A DNA stretch of 64,000 nucleotides from Actinomycetospora lutea (GTDB taxonomy: Bacteria; Actinomycetota; Actinomycetes; Mycobacteriales; Pseudonocardiaceae), in contig NZ_JAQZAL010000003.1 in NCBI RefSeq assembly GCF_028737205.1, positions 248,001 through 312,000 of the forward strand. Reading direction: 5' to 3'. Position numbers and translations under genes: made by a program. The stretch's first letter is position 1, and every line of letters begins with the position of its first letter. Positions 30,949 to 40,169 of the stretch are shown here, one piece after another. The notes beneath the pieces are model-generated. The model saw only the letters and a program-made list of their open reading frames with translations. It was not told where the DNA came from and did not search any database.

Positions 30949-32241
30949 TCAGAGGACGAAGGTCGTCGGGACGGCGGGTTCGCCGCGCGAGAGCTTGAGG
31001 CCTTCCCAGGGCACGGCGACGAGGCCGCGGCGCAGGTGCTCGCGGGACTCGTCGAGCGTCGGCAGCTCGCCGGCCGGGTCGCCCTTGACCAGCAGCGGGA
31101 CGGGGACGACGCGGTCGTGCTCGCCGATCTCGACGTCGGCGTCGAGCCGGTGCACGACCTCCTCGACCGCGGTCCCGGTGGGTTTGTGCCGGCGCAGCGC
31201 GGACTTCGCACCGCCGCGCGACTCCTTCGACGAGCTGCGCTTGGCCACCGGGCGCCCGTCGACCTCGACGAGCTTGTAGACCATCCCCGCCGTCGGGGCG
31301 CCGGACCCGGTCACGACCGAGGTGCCCACCCCGTAGGCGTCGACGGGCTCCGCGCGCAGCGAGGCGATCGAGTGCTCGTCGAGGTCGCCGGAGATCACCA
31401 CGCGCGTCCTCGTCGCGCCCAGCGAGTCGAGCTGGGCGCGGGCGCGCTGGGCCATGACGCCGAGGTCGCCCGAGTCGATCCGCACCGCGCCGAGCTCGGG
31501 TCCCGCCACCTCGATCGCGGTGGCGATGCCCTGGGTGATGTCGTAGGTGTCGACGAGCAGCGTCGTGCCCGGCCCGAGCGCCTCGATCTGCGCCCGGAAC
31601 GCGTCGGCCTCGGAGTCGTGCAGCAGGGTGAAGGCGTGGGCGCTGGTGCCCGTGGTCGGCACCCCGAAGCGGCGGTGCGCCTCGAGGTTCGACGTGGCGT
31701 GGAACCCGGCGAGGTACGCCGCGCGCGCCGACGCGACCGCGGCCTCCTCGTGCGTGCGCCGCGAGCCCATCTCGATCAGCGGGCGGCCGTTCGCGGCCGT
31801 GGTCATGCGCGCGGCCGCGGAGGCGATCGCGCAGTCGTGGTTGAGCACCGAGAGCGCGAGGGTCTCGAGCAGCACGCACTCGGCGAACGTCCCGGTCACC
31901 GACAGCACCGGCGAGCCCGGGAAGTACAGCTCGCCCTCGGGATAGCCGCTGACGTCGCCGGCGAAGCGGTGCCCGGTGAGGAACTCGGCCGCCCGGTCGC
32001 TCACCGCGCCGGCGTCGCGCAGCACGGCGACCTCGGCCTCGTCGAACGTGAACCGCGTGATCGCGTCGAGCAGCCGCGGCACGCCCGCGACCACGCCGTA
32101 CCGGCGGCCGTGGGGCAGGCTGCGCGCGAACACCTCGAAGGTGCACCGGCGCTGCGCCGTGCCGTCGGCGAGGGCGGCGTCGAGCATCGTGAGCTCGTAC
32201 TGGTCGGTGAGGAGCGCTGTGCTCGGCCCCGGGAACGTCAC
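30949..32241 (-). CDS. pncB: Nicotinate phosphoribosyltransferase
   Basis: A 430-residue enzyme joining nicotinate and PRPP in NAD salvage. Family start [18 protein letters not shown], central FEVFARSLP, the phosphate-histidine region [32 protein letters not shown] [21 protein letters not shown], and RIDSGDLG with DEHSIASL. The GTG at 32241 (VTFPGPS) fits the family N-terminus and has AGGGTGG upstream; GTG at 32250 or ATG at 32265 would be longer but run into the divergent clpS start. Promoters of both genes must overlap in about 20 bases, implying leaderless messages. Confidence 0.93.
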   Translation of the reverse strand: MTFPGPSTALLTDQYELTMLDAALADGTAQRRCTFEVFARSLPHGRRYGVVAGVPRLLDAITRFTFDEAEVAVLRDAGAVSDRAAEFLTGHRFAGDVSGYPEGELYFPGSPVLSVTGTFAECVLLETLALSVLNHDCAIASAAARMTTAANGRPLIEMGSRRTHEEAAVASARAAYLAGFHATSNLEAHRRFGVPTTGTSAHAFTLLHDSEADAFRAQIEALGPGTTLLVDTYDITQGIATAIEVAGPELGAVRIDSGDLGVMAQRARAQLDSLGATRTRVVISGDLDEHSIASLRAEPVDAYGVGTSVVTGSGAPTAGMVYKLVEVDGRPVAKRSSSKESRGGAKSALRRHKPTGTAVEEVVHRLDADVEIGEHDRVVPVPLLVKGDPAGELPTLDESREHLRRGLVAVPWEGLKLSRGEPAVPTTFVL

Positions 32242-32263
32242 GGCGACCACCCTAGGTGGCACC

Positions 32264-32587
32264 ATGGACCCCATGGAGGTCGTCCTGTCCGCCCCGGCCG
32301 AGCCCGAGGTCGACGAGCGGACCGAAGCGGAGGTCGACGAGGCGACCCTCGCCGACACCCCGTGGCAGACCATCGTCTGGAACGACCCGGTCAACCTCAT
32401 GTCCTACGTGACCTACGTGTTCCAGAAGCTCTTCGGCTACGACAAGGCCAAAGCCACCGCGCTGATGCTCGACGTGCACCACAAGGGCCGGGCGACGGTC
32501 TCGTCGGGCAGCCGCGAGAAGGTCGAGGGCGACGTCTCGCGCCTGCACGCGGCGGGGCTCTGGGCGACGATGCAGCGGGCGGGCTAG
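32264..32587 (+). CDS. clpS: ATP-dependent Clp protease adaptor ClpS
   Basis: A 107-residue adaptor that delivers N-degron proteins to ClpC/ClpP. After an acidic disordered N-terminus (about 35 residues), the fold starts at [23 protein letters not shown], with the N-end-rule pocket residues in NDPVNLM and the conserved [12 protein letters not shown] and [23 protein letters not shown] at 32264 or 32273. Divergent from pncB; DUF2017 gene follows 19 bases later, as in Mycobacterium. Confidence 0.95.
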   Translation: MDPMEVVLSAPAEPEVDERTEAEVDEATLADTPWQTIVWNDPVNLMSYVTYVFQKLFGYDKAKATALMLDVHHKGRATVSSGSREKVEGDVSRLHAAGLWATMQRAG

Positions 32588-32606
32588 CGCGGGTGAAGGC
32601 TCCCCG

Positions 32607-33164
32607 TTGAAGCCGTGGAAGAGGCAGGGGCGCGGCGAGCGCGTCCGCTACGTCGCGGTGCTCGAACGCCCCGAGGCGTCGGTGCTGCGCGGCCTGATGG
32701 GCCAGGTCGAGCAGATGCTCACCGGCCGCAACGAGGCGGCGCCCGAGGACGAGCTCGCGGCCATCACCGGCATCCGCACCGGCCCGTCCACGCCGCCCGA
32801 CGACCCGGTGCTGGCCCGCCTGCTGCCCGACTTCGCCTCGTCGGGCGAGGAGGACGCCGGCGAGCTGTCCGCGGCCATGCGCTCGGTGAACGAACCCGAG
32901 CTCATCGAGGCCAAGCTGGACGCGATCGCCACCGTCCTCGCCACCTGCCCGGCCGGCGGCGGCCGGGTCGAGCTCGCGCCGGCGCAGGCCGAGGAGTGGC
33001 TGGCGGCGGTCAACGACGTGCGCCTGGCCCTGGGTGTCGCGCTCGAGGTGACCGAGGACATGCCCGAGCAGCTCCCCGCCGACGACCCCCGCGCCGACCA
33101 CCTGCCCGTCTACCACTGGTTGACGTGGCTGCAGGACTCCCTCGTGACCACCTTGACGGGGTGA
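32607..33164 (+). CDS. DUF2017 family protein
   Basis: A 185-residue, mainly helical acidic protein of the actinobacterial DUF2017 family, which regularly follows clpS (Rv1332 position). Visible blocks: VLRGLMGQVEQML (15 residues after the basic start), DPVLARLLPDF, ELIEAKLDAI, AEEWLAAVNDVRLALGVALEV and YHWLTWLQDSLV. No catalytic motif. A role in ClpS-linked proteolysis is a guess from position. TTG start 19 bases after clpS. Confidence 0.88.
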   Translation: MKPWKRQGRGERVRYVAVLERPEASVLRGLMGQVEQMLTGRNEAAPEDELAAITGIRTGPSTPPDDPVLARLLPDFASSGEEDAGELSAAMRSVNEPELIEAKLDAIATVLATCPAGGGRVELAPAQAEEWLAAVNDVRLALGVALEVTEDMPEQLPADDPRADHLPVYHWLTWLQDSLVTTLTG

Positions 33165-33209
33165 CGACGCTGACGGGCTGAGCCGTCGCGCGCCACGTAT
33201 CCTGGCGGT

Positions 33210-33692
33210 GTGCTGGTGATCCGGGCCGACCTCGTCGAGCAGATGGTCGCGCACGCCCGTCGGGACCATCCCGACGAGGCCTGCGGCATCCTCGCCGGCC
33301 CCGACGACGGCTCCGACCGCCCGGAGCGCTTCGTCCCGATGGAGAACGCCGAGCGCTCGCCGACCTTCTACCGCTTCGACTCGATGGAGCAGCTGAAGGT
33401 CTACAAGGAGATGGACGCGAACGACGAGATCCCCGTCGTCGTCTACCACTCCCACACCGCGACCGAGCCCTACCCGTCGCGCACCGACATCTCGCTCGCG
33501 CAGGAGCCGTTCGCGCACTACGTGCTCGTCGGCACCAGCGACCCCGAGCGGCACGAGCTGCGGTCCTACCGCATCCTCGACGGCGAGGTCACCGAGGAGG
33601 AGGTGCAGGTGGTGGAGAACTACATGTTCGCCCACACCGGCACTCCCGACGTCCCGGACAAGGCCGACGTCCCGGACCACGCCGGCTCCTGA
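33210..33692 (+). CDS. mec: [CysO]-cysteine peptidase (JAMM/MPN+ domain)
   Basis: A 160-residue JAMM metalloprotease that releases cysteine from the CysO thiocarboxylate adduct. Zinc site: E23 (DEACGILAG), H80 and H82 (VYHSHTATEPYPSRTD) and D93, with S90. It starts the cysteine operon mec-cysO-cysM. TATCCT ends 6 bases before the GTG, so the message is likely leaderless. The acidic tail (VPDKADVPDHAGS) has an internal duplication of DVPD. Because the partner CysO ends in GG plus one Arg, Mec may also have to trim it. Confidence 0.93.
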   Translation: MLVIRADLVEQMVAHARRDHPDEACGILAGPDDGSDRPERFVPMENAERSPTFYRFDSMEQLKVYKEMDANDEIPVVVYHSHTATEPYPSRTDISLAQEPFAHYVLVGTSDPERHELRSYRILDGEVTEEEVQVVENYMFAHTGTPDVPDKADVPDHAGS

Positions 33693-33809
33693 CCGCCCGG
33701 GCCGGCCCGCCCCGTCGTCCGACGGGTCACGGAATGCCGCGCCCCCGTGGCACGCTGTTCGTCGCAGTACCCGCAGCACGTTCCACACACCACGCACCGG
33801 AGGGAATCC

Positions 33810-34085
33810 GTGTCCGCCACCGTCTCGATCCCGACCATCCTGCGCACCCACACCGGTGGGGAGAAGCAGGTCAAGGCCGAGGGCTCGACGCTCCAGGAGG
33901 TCATCACCGACCTCGAGGCCAACCACCCCGGCATCAAGGACCGGCTGGTCACCGACGGCGCGCTGCACCGGTTCGTCAACGTGTACGTCAACGACGAGGA
34001 CGTGCGCTTCAGCGGCGGCCTCGACGCGCAGGTGCCCGACGGCGGCACCGTGACGATCCTGCCGGCCGTGGCCGGCGGGCGCTGA
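33810..34085 (+). CDS. cysO: Sulfur carrier protein CysO (ubiquitin-like)
   Basis: A 91-residue MoaD/ThiS-type carrier whose C-terminal glycine is turned into a thiocarboxylate, the sulfur donor for CysM. Sequence VSIPTILRTHTGGEKQVK, LHRFVNVYVNDEDVRFSGGL and VTILPAVAGG matches the mycobacterial protein closely. Unlike that protein, it does not end in GG: one Arg codon follows before the stop (AGGR), so the diglycine is masked until cleaved. GTG start with GGAGGG 6 bases upstream. Next gene cysM starts 12 bases later. Confidence 0.93.
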   Translation: MSATVSIPTILRTHTGGEKQVKAEGSTLQEVITDLEANHPGIKDRLVTDGALHRFVNVYVNDEDVRFSGGLDAQVPDGGTVTILPAVAGGR

Positions 34086-35048
<963 letters not shown>

Positions 35049-35103
35049 CGTCGCGTGGCCTGCCGCCTGCCGGCGCCGCGTGCGGCGCGATGTCCGGGGG
35101 TCG

Positions 35104-35129
35104 CCGACCCCGGCGAACTCCGGGGTCGG
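35104..35129 (+). terminator. Terminator after the mec-cysO-cysM operon
   Basis: A perfect 10-bp stem (CCGACCCCGG with CCGGGGTCGG) and 6-base loop, 55 bases after the cysM stop and 43 before the rhomboid start. Confidence 0.7.
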
Positions 35130-35171
35130 AACCCACAGGGATCCGGCGCGGGCGACCGTAGTGTCGGGGGC

Positions 35172-35810
35172 GTGACCAGCCCGGTGCGACCGTCACCCCG
35201 CATCCTGCCCGAGCGTCCCCTGCGCGCGGCGATCCTCATGGTCGGGATCGTGGCGCTGCTCTGGCTCGTCGAGCTGGCCGACCGCACGGTCGTCGTCGCG
35301 CTCGACCCGCCGCAGGGCCTCGACGACGACGGCATCGTCCCGCGCAGCATCGAGGGGCTCGGCGGCATCCTCTGGGCGCCGATGCTGCACGGCGGCTTCG
35401 AGCACCTGGCGAGCAACACCGTGCCCCTGCTGGTGTTCGGGTTCCTCGTGCTCGCGGGCGGGCTCGGCCAGTTCATCGCGGTCACGGCCGTCATCTGGAT
35501 CGTCAGCGGCGTCGGCACCTGGCTGATCGGCAGCCCCGGGTCCACGATCGGCGCGTCGGGCATCATCTTCGGCTGGTTCGCGTTCCTGCTGGTCCGCGGC
35601 TTCTTCGCGCGCTCCGCGGCGCAGATCGTCGTGGCCGTGGTCCTGTTCCTGATCTACGGCGGCCTGCTGCTCGGCGTCCTGCCGAGCAACCCCGGCATCT
35701 CCTGGCAGGCCCACCTCTGCGGCGCGATCGGCGGGGTGCTCGCCGCCCGGATCACCGTGGCGGCCGACCGCCGGCGCGCCGGCCCGTCCGGGACGCCCGC
35801 CATCCCCTGA
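35172..35810 (+). CDS. Rhomboid family intramembrane serine protease
   Basis: A 212-residue membrane protease with six predicted spans. Oxyanion His/Asn in HGGFEHLASNTVPLLVFG (about residue 77-94), serine nucleophile in STIGASGIIFGWFAF, and catalytic His in SWQAHLCGAIGGVLAARI. Complete active site. Neighbours match Rv1336-Rv1337; the murI gene that usually follows is missing. GTG start. Confidence 0.92.
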   Translation: MTSPVRPSPRILPERPLRAAILMVGIVALLWLVELADRTVVVALDPPQGLDDDGIVPRSIEGLGGILWAPMLHGGFEHLASNTVPLLVFGFLVLAGGLGQFIAVTAVIWIVSGVGTWLIGSPGSTIGASGIIFGWFAFLLVRGFFARSAAQIVVAVVLFLIYGGLLLGVLPSNPGISWQAHLCGAIGGVLAARITVAADRRRAGPSGTPAIP

Positions 35811-35895
35811 GCCCTGGACATCGTGTTCGTTCTGTGACTTGTGAGGTCGTGCTGGTCCTGTGCGAACGGAGAGGTCGGGCCCGTAGGGTGCGCGC

Positions 35896-36654
35896 GTGGA
35901 ACTGATCGTCCTGGGGTGCTCCGGCAGCGGCGCCGGCCCGCACTCCCCGGCCTCGGGCTATCTCGTGCGCGCGGGCGACACGTCCCTGGTGCTCGACCTC
36001 GGCAACGGGGCGTTCGGGGCGCTCCAGCGCCACCTGGACCCGTTCGACCTGGACGCGCTGGTCCTCTCGCACCTGCACCCCGACCACTGCGCCGACGTCT
36101 CCGGGCTGATCGTCCACCGGCGCTACCACCCCGACGGGCCCGGCAAGGTCGTGCCGCTGCACGGGCCGACCGAGTCCGAGGTGCGCCTGGCCGTGGCGTA
36201 CGCGCCCTCGTCCGACGAGCGCGTGGCCACCGACCTCACCGACGTCTTCTCCCACCGCCCCTTCGCCCAGGGCCCGGCCGCGGTCGGCCCCGTCGCGCTC
36301 ACCAGCGCGCCGGTCGACCACCCCTGCGAGGCCTACGGCATCCGCCTCGAGTACGAGGGGCGCTCGCTCGTCTACTCCGGCGACACCGGGCCGTGCCGCG
36401 CGCTGACCGAGCTCGCGCGCGGCGCCGACGTGCTGCTCTGCGAATCGACGTGGAGCGACGGCCCGGAGCGCCCGCCCGGCGTCCACCTCTCCGGCCGCCA
36501 GGCCGGGCGGACCGCCCGCGACGCCGGTGTCCGGCGGCTGCTCCTCACGCACGTGCCGGCCTGGGCGGACGCCGGGGCGCTGCTCGCCGAGGCCCGCGAG
36601 GAGTTCTCCGGCCCCGCCGAGCTCGTCGTCCCCGACGGCCGCTACACGATCTAG
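35896..36654 (+). CDS. Metallo-beta-lactamase-fold hydrolase (Rv1339-like; possible cyclic nucleotide phosphodiesterase)
   Basis: A 252-residue MBL-fold protein. Metal motif SHLHPDHCAD (H59, H61, D63, H64), further ligands DHPCEAYGIR (about 138) and YSGDTGPC (about 160), and LTHVPAWADAG near 218. The order of motifs fits RNase Z-like/class II-like enzymes; the gene has the position of Rv1339, for which cAMP phosphodiesterase activity was reported, so this is the best guess. GTG start. The stop overlaps the convergent MFS gene by 4 bases. Confidence 0.85.
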   Translation: MELIVLGCSGSGAGPHSPASGYLVRAGDTSLVLDLGNGAFGALQRHLDPFDLDALVLSHLHPDHCADVSGLIVHRRYHPDGPGKVVPLHGPTESEVRLAVAYAPSSDERVATDLTDVFSHRPFAQGPAAVGPVALTSAPVDHPCEAYGIRLEYEGRSLVYSGDTGPCRALTELARGADVLLCESTWSDGPERPPGVHLSGRQAGRTARDAGVRRLLLTHVPAWADAGALLAEAREEFSGPAELVVPDGRYTI

Positions 36655-38078
36655 ACGCGGGCGGGTTCCTGGTCCTCGACGCGCCGCGGGGCCGGCACGA
36701 ACAGCGCGACCACCACCGCCGCCGCGACCACCACGGCCGAGACGGCGAACGCGCGCGTCGTGCCCGCCGTCTGCGCGACCGGGGCCGCCGTGCCCGCGGC
36801 CACGAGCGCCGCGGTGTGCGCCGCCGCGAGCGTCGAGAGCACCGAGAGCCCCACCGCGCCGCCGATCTGCCGCGACGTCGTGACCAGGCCGCTGACCAGG
36901 CCCGCGAGCCCGCCAGGGACCCCGGTCGTCGCCGCGGTCGTCACCGCCGGGAAGACGAGACCGATGCCGAGGGTCACCGCGATGCCGGGCCCGAGGACGC
37001 CGGCGGCCCAGCTCGTCGTCGGGGTGAGGAACGCGAACCAGGCGAAGCCCGCCGCGGTGGCCGTGCCGCCCCCGACGAGCACGGCCCGGGGCCCGACGCG
37101 CGGCAGCAGCCGCGACGAGATCTGCGAGCCGATCACCACCGAGAACGACTGCGGCAGGAACGCGAGCCCCGCGGTGAGCGCGTCGAAGCCCAGCACGTCC
37201 TGCATGTGCAGCGAGACGAAGAACCACATTGAGAACATCGCCGACGTGATGAGCAGGATGACGACGTTGGCGGTCGACACCGAGCGGATGCGGAACACCG
37301 ACAGCGGCACGAGCGGTCGGCGGCTGCGCAGCTGGGTGAGCACGAACGCGGTCAGCAGCACCGCCGCCACGGCCGTCGCGCCCAGCACGGACAGCGACAC
37401 CCACGGCTCGGACTCCAGCGACACCACGCCGTAGACCAGCGCGACCAGGCCGGACGTCACCAGCACCGCGCCCGCGACGTCGAGGCGGGGACGGCTCTCG
37501 TCGCGCGTCTCGCGGACGACGGCGAGTGTCAGCACCGCGGTCACCGCCACCACCGGCACGTTGACCAGGAAGATCCAGCGCCAGCTCAGCAGGCCGACCA
37601 GCACGCCGCCGGCGAGCCCGCCCGCGGCGCCGCCGATCCCGCCCATCGCGGCCCACCACCCGAACGCCCGCGAGCGCGCCGCGCCCTCGGGGTAGGTCGT
37701 CTGCAGGATCGCCAGCGAGGCGGGGGAGAGGACCGCCCCGCCCAGGCCCTGCACGGCGCGGGCCGCGAGCAGCAGCGCGGGGTGGTTGGCGAGGCCCCCG
37801 ATGAGGCTCGCGAGCCCGAAGAGCCCGAGCCCCACGAGGAACACGCGCCGGCGCCCGAAGAGGTCCGCGGCCCGGCCCCCGAGCAGCAGGAAGCCCGCGA
37901 ACGCGAGCGTGTAGGCGTTGATCACCCAGGCGAGACCCTCGGCGTCGAACCCGAGCGCGTCGCGCATGGAGGGCAGCGCCACGTTCACGATCGAGACGTC
38001 GAGCACGACCATGAACTGCGCCAGGCAGCTCGCGAACAGCACGAGCCCGGTCCGGCCCCCGGCAGGCACAGTACGCAC
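36651..38078 (-). CDS. MFS transporter, DHA2 (EmrB/QacA) type
   Basis: A 475-residue transporter with about 14 spans. Motif C-like GGIGGAAGGLAGGVLVG (span 5), FLVNVPVVAVTAVL after span 6 is the DHA2 hallmark, and motif A GGRAADLFGRRRVFLVG. N-terminal DVSIVNVALPSMRDALGF (motif D1) is classic. It exports drugs or metabolites by proton antiport. It is inserted, in the opposite direction, between the MBL gene and rph, which are neighbours in Mycobacterium. GTG start. Confidence 0.92.
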   Translation of the reverse strand: MRTVPAGGRTGLVLFASCLAQFMVVLDVSIVNVALPSMRDALGFDAEGLAWVINAYTLAFAGFLLLGGRAADLFGRRRVFLVGLGLFGLASLIGGLANHPALLLAARAVQGLGGAVLSPASLAILQTTYPEGAARSRAFGWWAAMGGIGGAAGGLAGGVLVGLLSWRWIFLVNVPVVAVTAVLTLAVVRETRDESRPRLDVAGAVLVTSGLVALVYGVVSLESEPWVSLSVLGATAVAAVLLTAFVLTQLRSRRPLVPLSVFRIRSVSTANVVILLITSAMFSMWFFVSLHMQDVLGFDALTAGLAFLPQSFSVVIGSQISSRLLPRVGPRAVLVGGGTATAAGFAWFAFLTPTTSWAAGVLGPGIAVTLGIGLVFPAVTTAATTGVPGGLAGLVSGLVTTSRQIGGAVGLSVLSTLAAAHTAALVAAGTAAPVAQTAGTTRAFAVSAVVVAAAVVVALFVPAPRRVEDQEPARV

Positions 38079-38138
38079 GACCGTCCAAGCTAGCCCGACG
38101 GCGGCCGGGGTGCCGGGTGGCTCCTAGGGTGGGCGCCC

Positions 38139-38882
38139 GTGGCACGCAGCGACGGCAGGGCGGACGACGAGCTCCGCGAGATCACCATCCAGCGCGGGTT
38201 CCAGCAGCACCCCGCCGGGTCGGTGCTCGTCTCCTTCGGGCAGACGACGGTCCTGTGCGCGGCCAGCGTCACCGAGGGCGTGCCGCGCTGGCGCCAGGGC
38301 AGCGGCCTGGGCTGGCTCACCGCGGAGTACGCGATGCTCCCGTCGGCGACGCACACGCGCAGCGACCGCGAGTCGGTCAAGGGCCGCGTCGGCGGGCGCA
38401 CCCACGAGATCAGCCGCCTCGTCGGCCGCGCGCTGCGCGCCGCGATCGACCTGCGCGCGCTCGGCGAGAACACCATCCAGCTCGACTGCGACGTGCTCCA
38501 GGCCGACGGCGGCACCCGCACCGCCGCGATCACGGGCGCCTACGTCGCCCTCGCGGACGCCGTCACGTGGTTGCGCCACCACAAGCGACTCGCCGACCCG
38601 CAGCCGCTGTCGTGCTCGATCGCGGCGGTGTCCGTGGGCGTCGTCGACGGCCGCGTGCGCCTCGACCTGCCCTACGAGGAGGACTCGCGCGCCGAGGTGG
38701 ACATGAACGTCGTGGCCACCGACACCGGCACGCTCGTCGAGATCCAGGGCACGGGCGAGGGCGCGACCTACACCCGCGCCACCCTCGACGCGATGCTCGA
38801 CAACGCCCTGGCCGGGTGCGCGCGCCTCACCGAGCTGCAGGCCGCCGCCCTCGCCGAGCCGTACCCGGGGGAGTTGTCCTGA
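38139..38882 (+). CDS. rph: Ribonuclease PH
   Basis: A 247-residue phosphorolytic 3'-5' exoribonuclease that trims tRNA 3' ends. Family blocks: [60 protein letters not shown] broken here into its visible parts [15 protein letters not shown] and [21 protein letters not shown], and [20 protein letters not shown] start. Overlaps rdgB by TGATG, a common pairing. Confidence 0.96.
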   Translation: MARSDGRADDELREITIQRGFQQHPAGSVLVSFGQTTVLCAASVTEGVPRWRQGSGLGWLTAEYAMLPSATHTRSDRESVKGRVGGRTHEISRLVGRALRAAIDLRALGENTIQLDCDVLQADGGTRTAAITGAYVALADAVTWLRHHKRLADPQPLSCSIAAVSVGVVDGRVRLDLPYEEDSRAEVDMNVVATDTGTLVEIQGTGEGATYTRATLDAMLDNALAGCARLTELQAAALAEPYPGELS

Positions 38883-39520
38883 TGGTCGAGCCCCGTTCCG
38901 CTGCGTCTGCCCCCGTGACGGTGCTGCTGGCGACGAGGAACGACGCGAAGCTCGCGGAGCTCCGTCGGCTGACGTCCTCGCAGGGGCTCGAGGTGGTCGG
39001 GCTCGACGACGTGCCCGAGTTCCCCGAGGCGCCCGAGACCGGCGCGACGTTCGAGGAGAACGCCCTGGCCAAGGCCCGCGACGCGGCGCGGGCCACCGGG
39101 CTGCTCGCCGTGGCCGACGACTCGGGGCTCGCCGTCGACGCGCTGAACGGGATGCCGGGGGTGCTCTCGGCGCGCTGGTCGGGCCGCAGCGGCACGCGCG
39201 TCGAGCGCGACGCTGCCAACCTCGCGCTCGTCCTCGACCAGATGGCCGACGTCCCCGAGGAGCGCCGCGGCGCGGCGTTCGTCTGCGCCGCCGCGGCCGC
39301 GCAGCCCGACGGGCGCGAGATCGTCGTGGTCGAGCGCTGGCCCGGGCGCCTCATCCGCCTCCCGCGTGGCACCAACGGCTTCGGCTACGACCCGGCGTTC
39401 GTGCCCGAGGGCGAGTCGCGCACGTCGGCGGAGATGGCTCCGGACGAGAAGGACGCGGTCTCCCACCGGTCGCGCGCGCTGCGGGCGCTGATCCCGAGGC
39501 TCACCGAGCTCGTCCGATGA
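38882..39520 (+). CDS. rdgB: XTP/dITP diphosphatase (RdgB/HAM1)
   Basis: A 212-residue house-cleaning enzyme that hydrolyses deaminated purine triphosphates. Substrate motif LATRNDAKLAEL (start of the fold), ETGATFEENALAKARDAA, VADDSGLAVDALNGMPGVLSAR, and GTNGFGYDPAFVPEG, DEKDAVSHRSRAL. The first 14 residues ([14 protein letters not shown]) are extra and come from a reverse copy of dispersed repeat B; the ATG overlaps the rph stop. Confidence 0.95.
   Translation: MVEPRSAASAPVTVLLATRNDAKLAELRRLTSSQGLEVVGLDDVPEFPEAPETGATFEENALAKARDAARATGLLAVADDSGLAVDALNGMPGVLSARWSGRSGTRVERDAANLALVLDQMADVPEERRGAAFVCAAAAAQPDGREIVVVERWPGRLIRLPRGTNGFGYDPAFVPEGESRTSAEMAPDEKDAVSHRSRALRALIPRLTELVR
38884..38911 (-). 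repeat. Dispersed repeat B, copy at the rdgB start
   Basis: On the minus strand this matches repeat B (6940, 43772) at about 25 of 28 bases. It lies in the first codons of rdgB and supplies the non-conserved N-terminus VEPRSAASA. Confidence 0.55.
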
Positions 39521-39528
39521 TCCGGCTC

Positions 39529-39551
39529 CCCTATCGGCGTGCTCCCCTGAT
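39529..39551 (+). repeat. Dispersed repeat C, intergenic copy
   Basis: Identical over 23 bases to the copy inside dinG at 29252-29274. Here it fills most of the 37-base gap between rdgB and the methyltransferase gene. Confidence 0.65.
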
Positions 39552-39557
39552 CGCGTC

Positions 39558-40169
39558 GTGTCCGCCGTGACCGACCAGTACTTCTCCGAGCAGCCGACCT
39601 CGCCGTCCGACCCGGTCCCGTTCCGGCTCGAGATCGGCGGGGTGGCGCTCGACCTCACCACCGACTCCGGGGTGTTCTCCCGCGGCCGGCTCGACAAGGG
39701 CACCCGTGTGCTGCTCGAGAACGCCCCCGACCCCGCCGCGAGCGGGAACGTGCTCGACCTCGGCTGCGGCTACGGGCCGATCGCGCTCTGGATCGCCGCC
39801 CGGCGCCCCGCGGCCACGGTCTGGGCCGTCGACGTCAACGACCGCGCGCTGGACCTCGTGCGGGCCAACGCGGCGGCGGCGAGGCTGACCAACGTCCGCG
39901 CCTGCCGGCCCGACGAGGTCCCCGAGGACGTCCGCTTCGCCGAGCTCTGGTCGAACCCGCCGATCCGCTCGGGCAAGGCCGCGCTGCACGAGCTGCTGCT
40001 GCGCTGGCTGCCGCGCGTCGACGGGACGTCGTACCTGGTCGTCAGCAAGAACCTGGGCTCGGACTCGCTCGCCCGCTGGCTCGGCGAGCAGGGCCACCCG
40101 GCCACGCGCCTGTCGTCGCACGCGGGATTCCGGGTGCTCGCCGTCGAGGGATCGGGGACTGCCACGTGA
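39558..40169 (+). CDS. RsmC-like class I methyltransferase
   Basis: A 203-residue SAM methyltransferase of the small RsmC/RlmG type. SAM motif NVLDLGCGYGPIALWIA (about 65-80), acidic VWAVDVNDRALDLVRANA (about 90-107), and catalytic motif WSNPPIRSGKAALHELL (NPPI, typical of N2-guanine rRNA methyltransferases). Start domain of the E. coli RsmC is absent, as in other short homologues. GTG start; a GTG 9 bases later is possible. The stop overlaps the hydrolase start. Confidence 0.88.
   Translation: MSAVTDQYFSEQPTSPSDPVPFRLEIGGVALDLTTDSGVFSRGRLDKGTRVLLENAPDPAASGNVLDLGCGYGPIALWIAARRPAATVWAVDVNDRALDLVRANAAAARLTNVRACRPDEVPEDVRFAELWSNPPIRSGKAALHELLLRWLPRVDGTSYLVVSKNLGSDSLARWLGEQGHPATRLSSHAGFRVLAVEGSGTAT

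Noticed and set aside
32265-32400. 45-residue longer N-terminus for pncB
   Set aside because: It would run through the clpS start on the other strand and is not part of the family.
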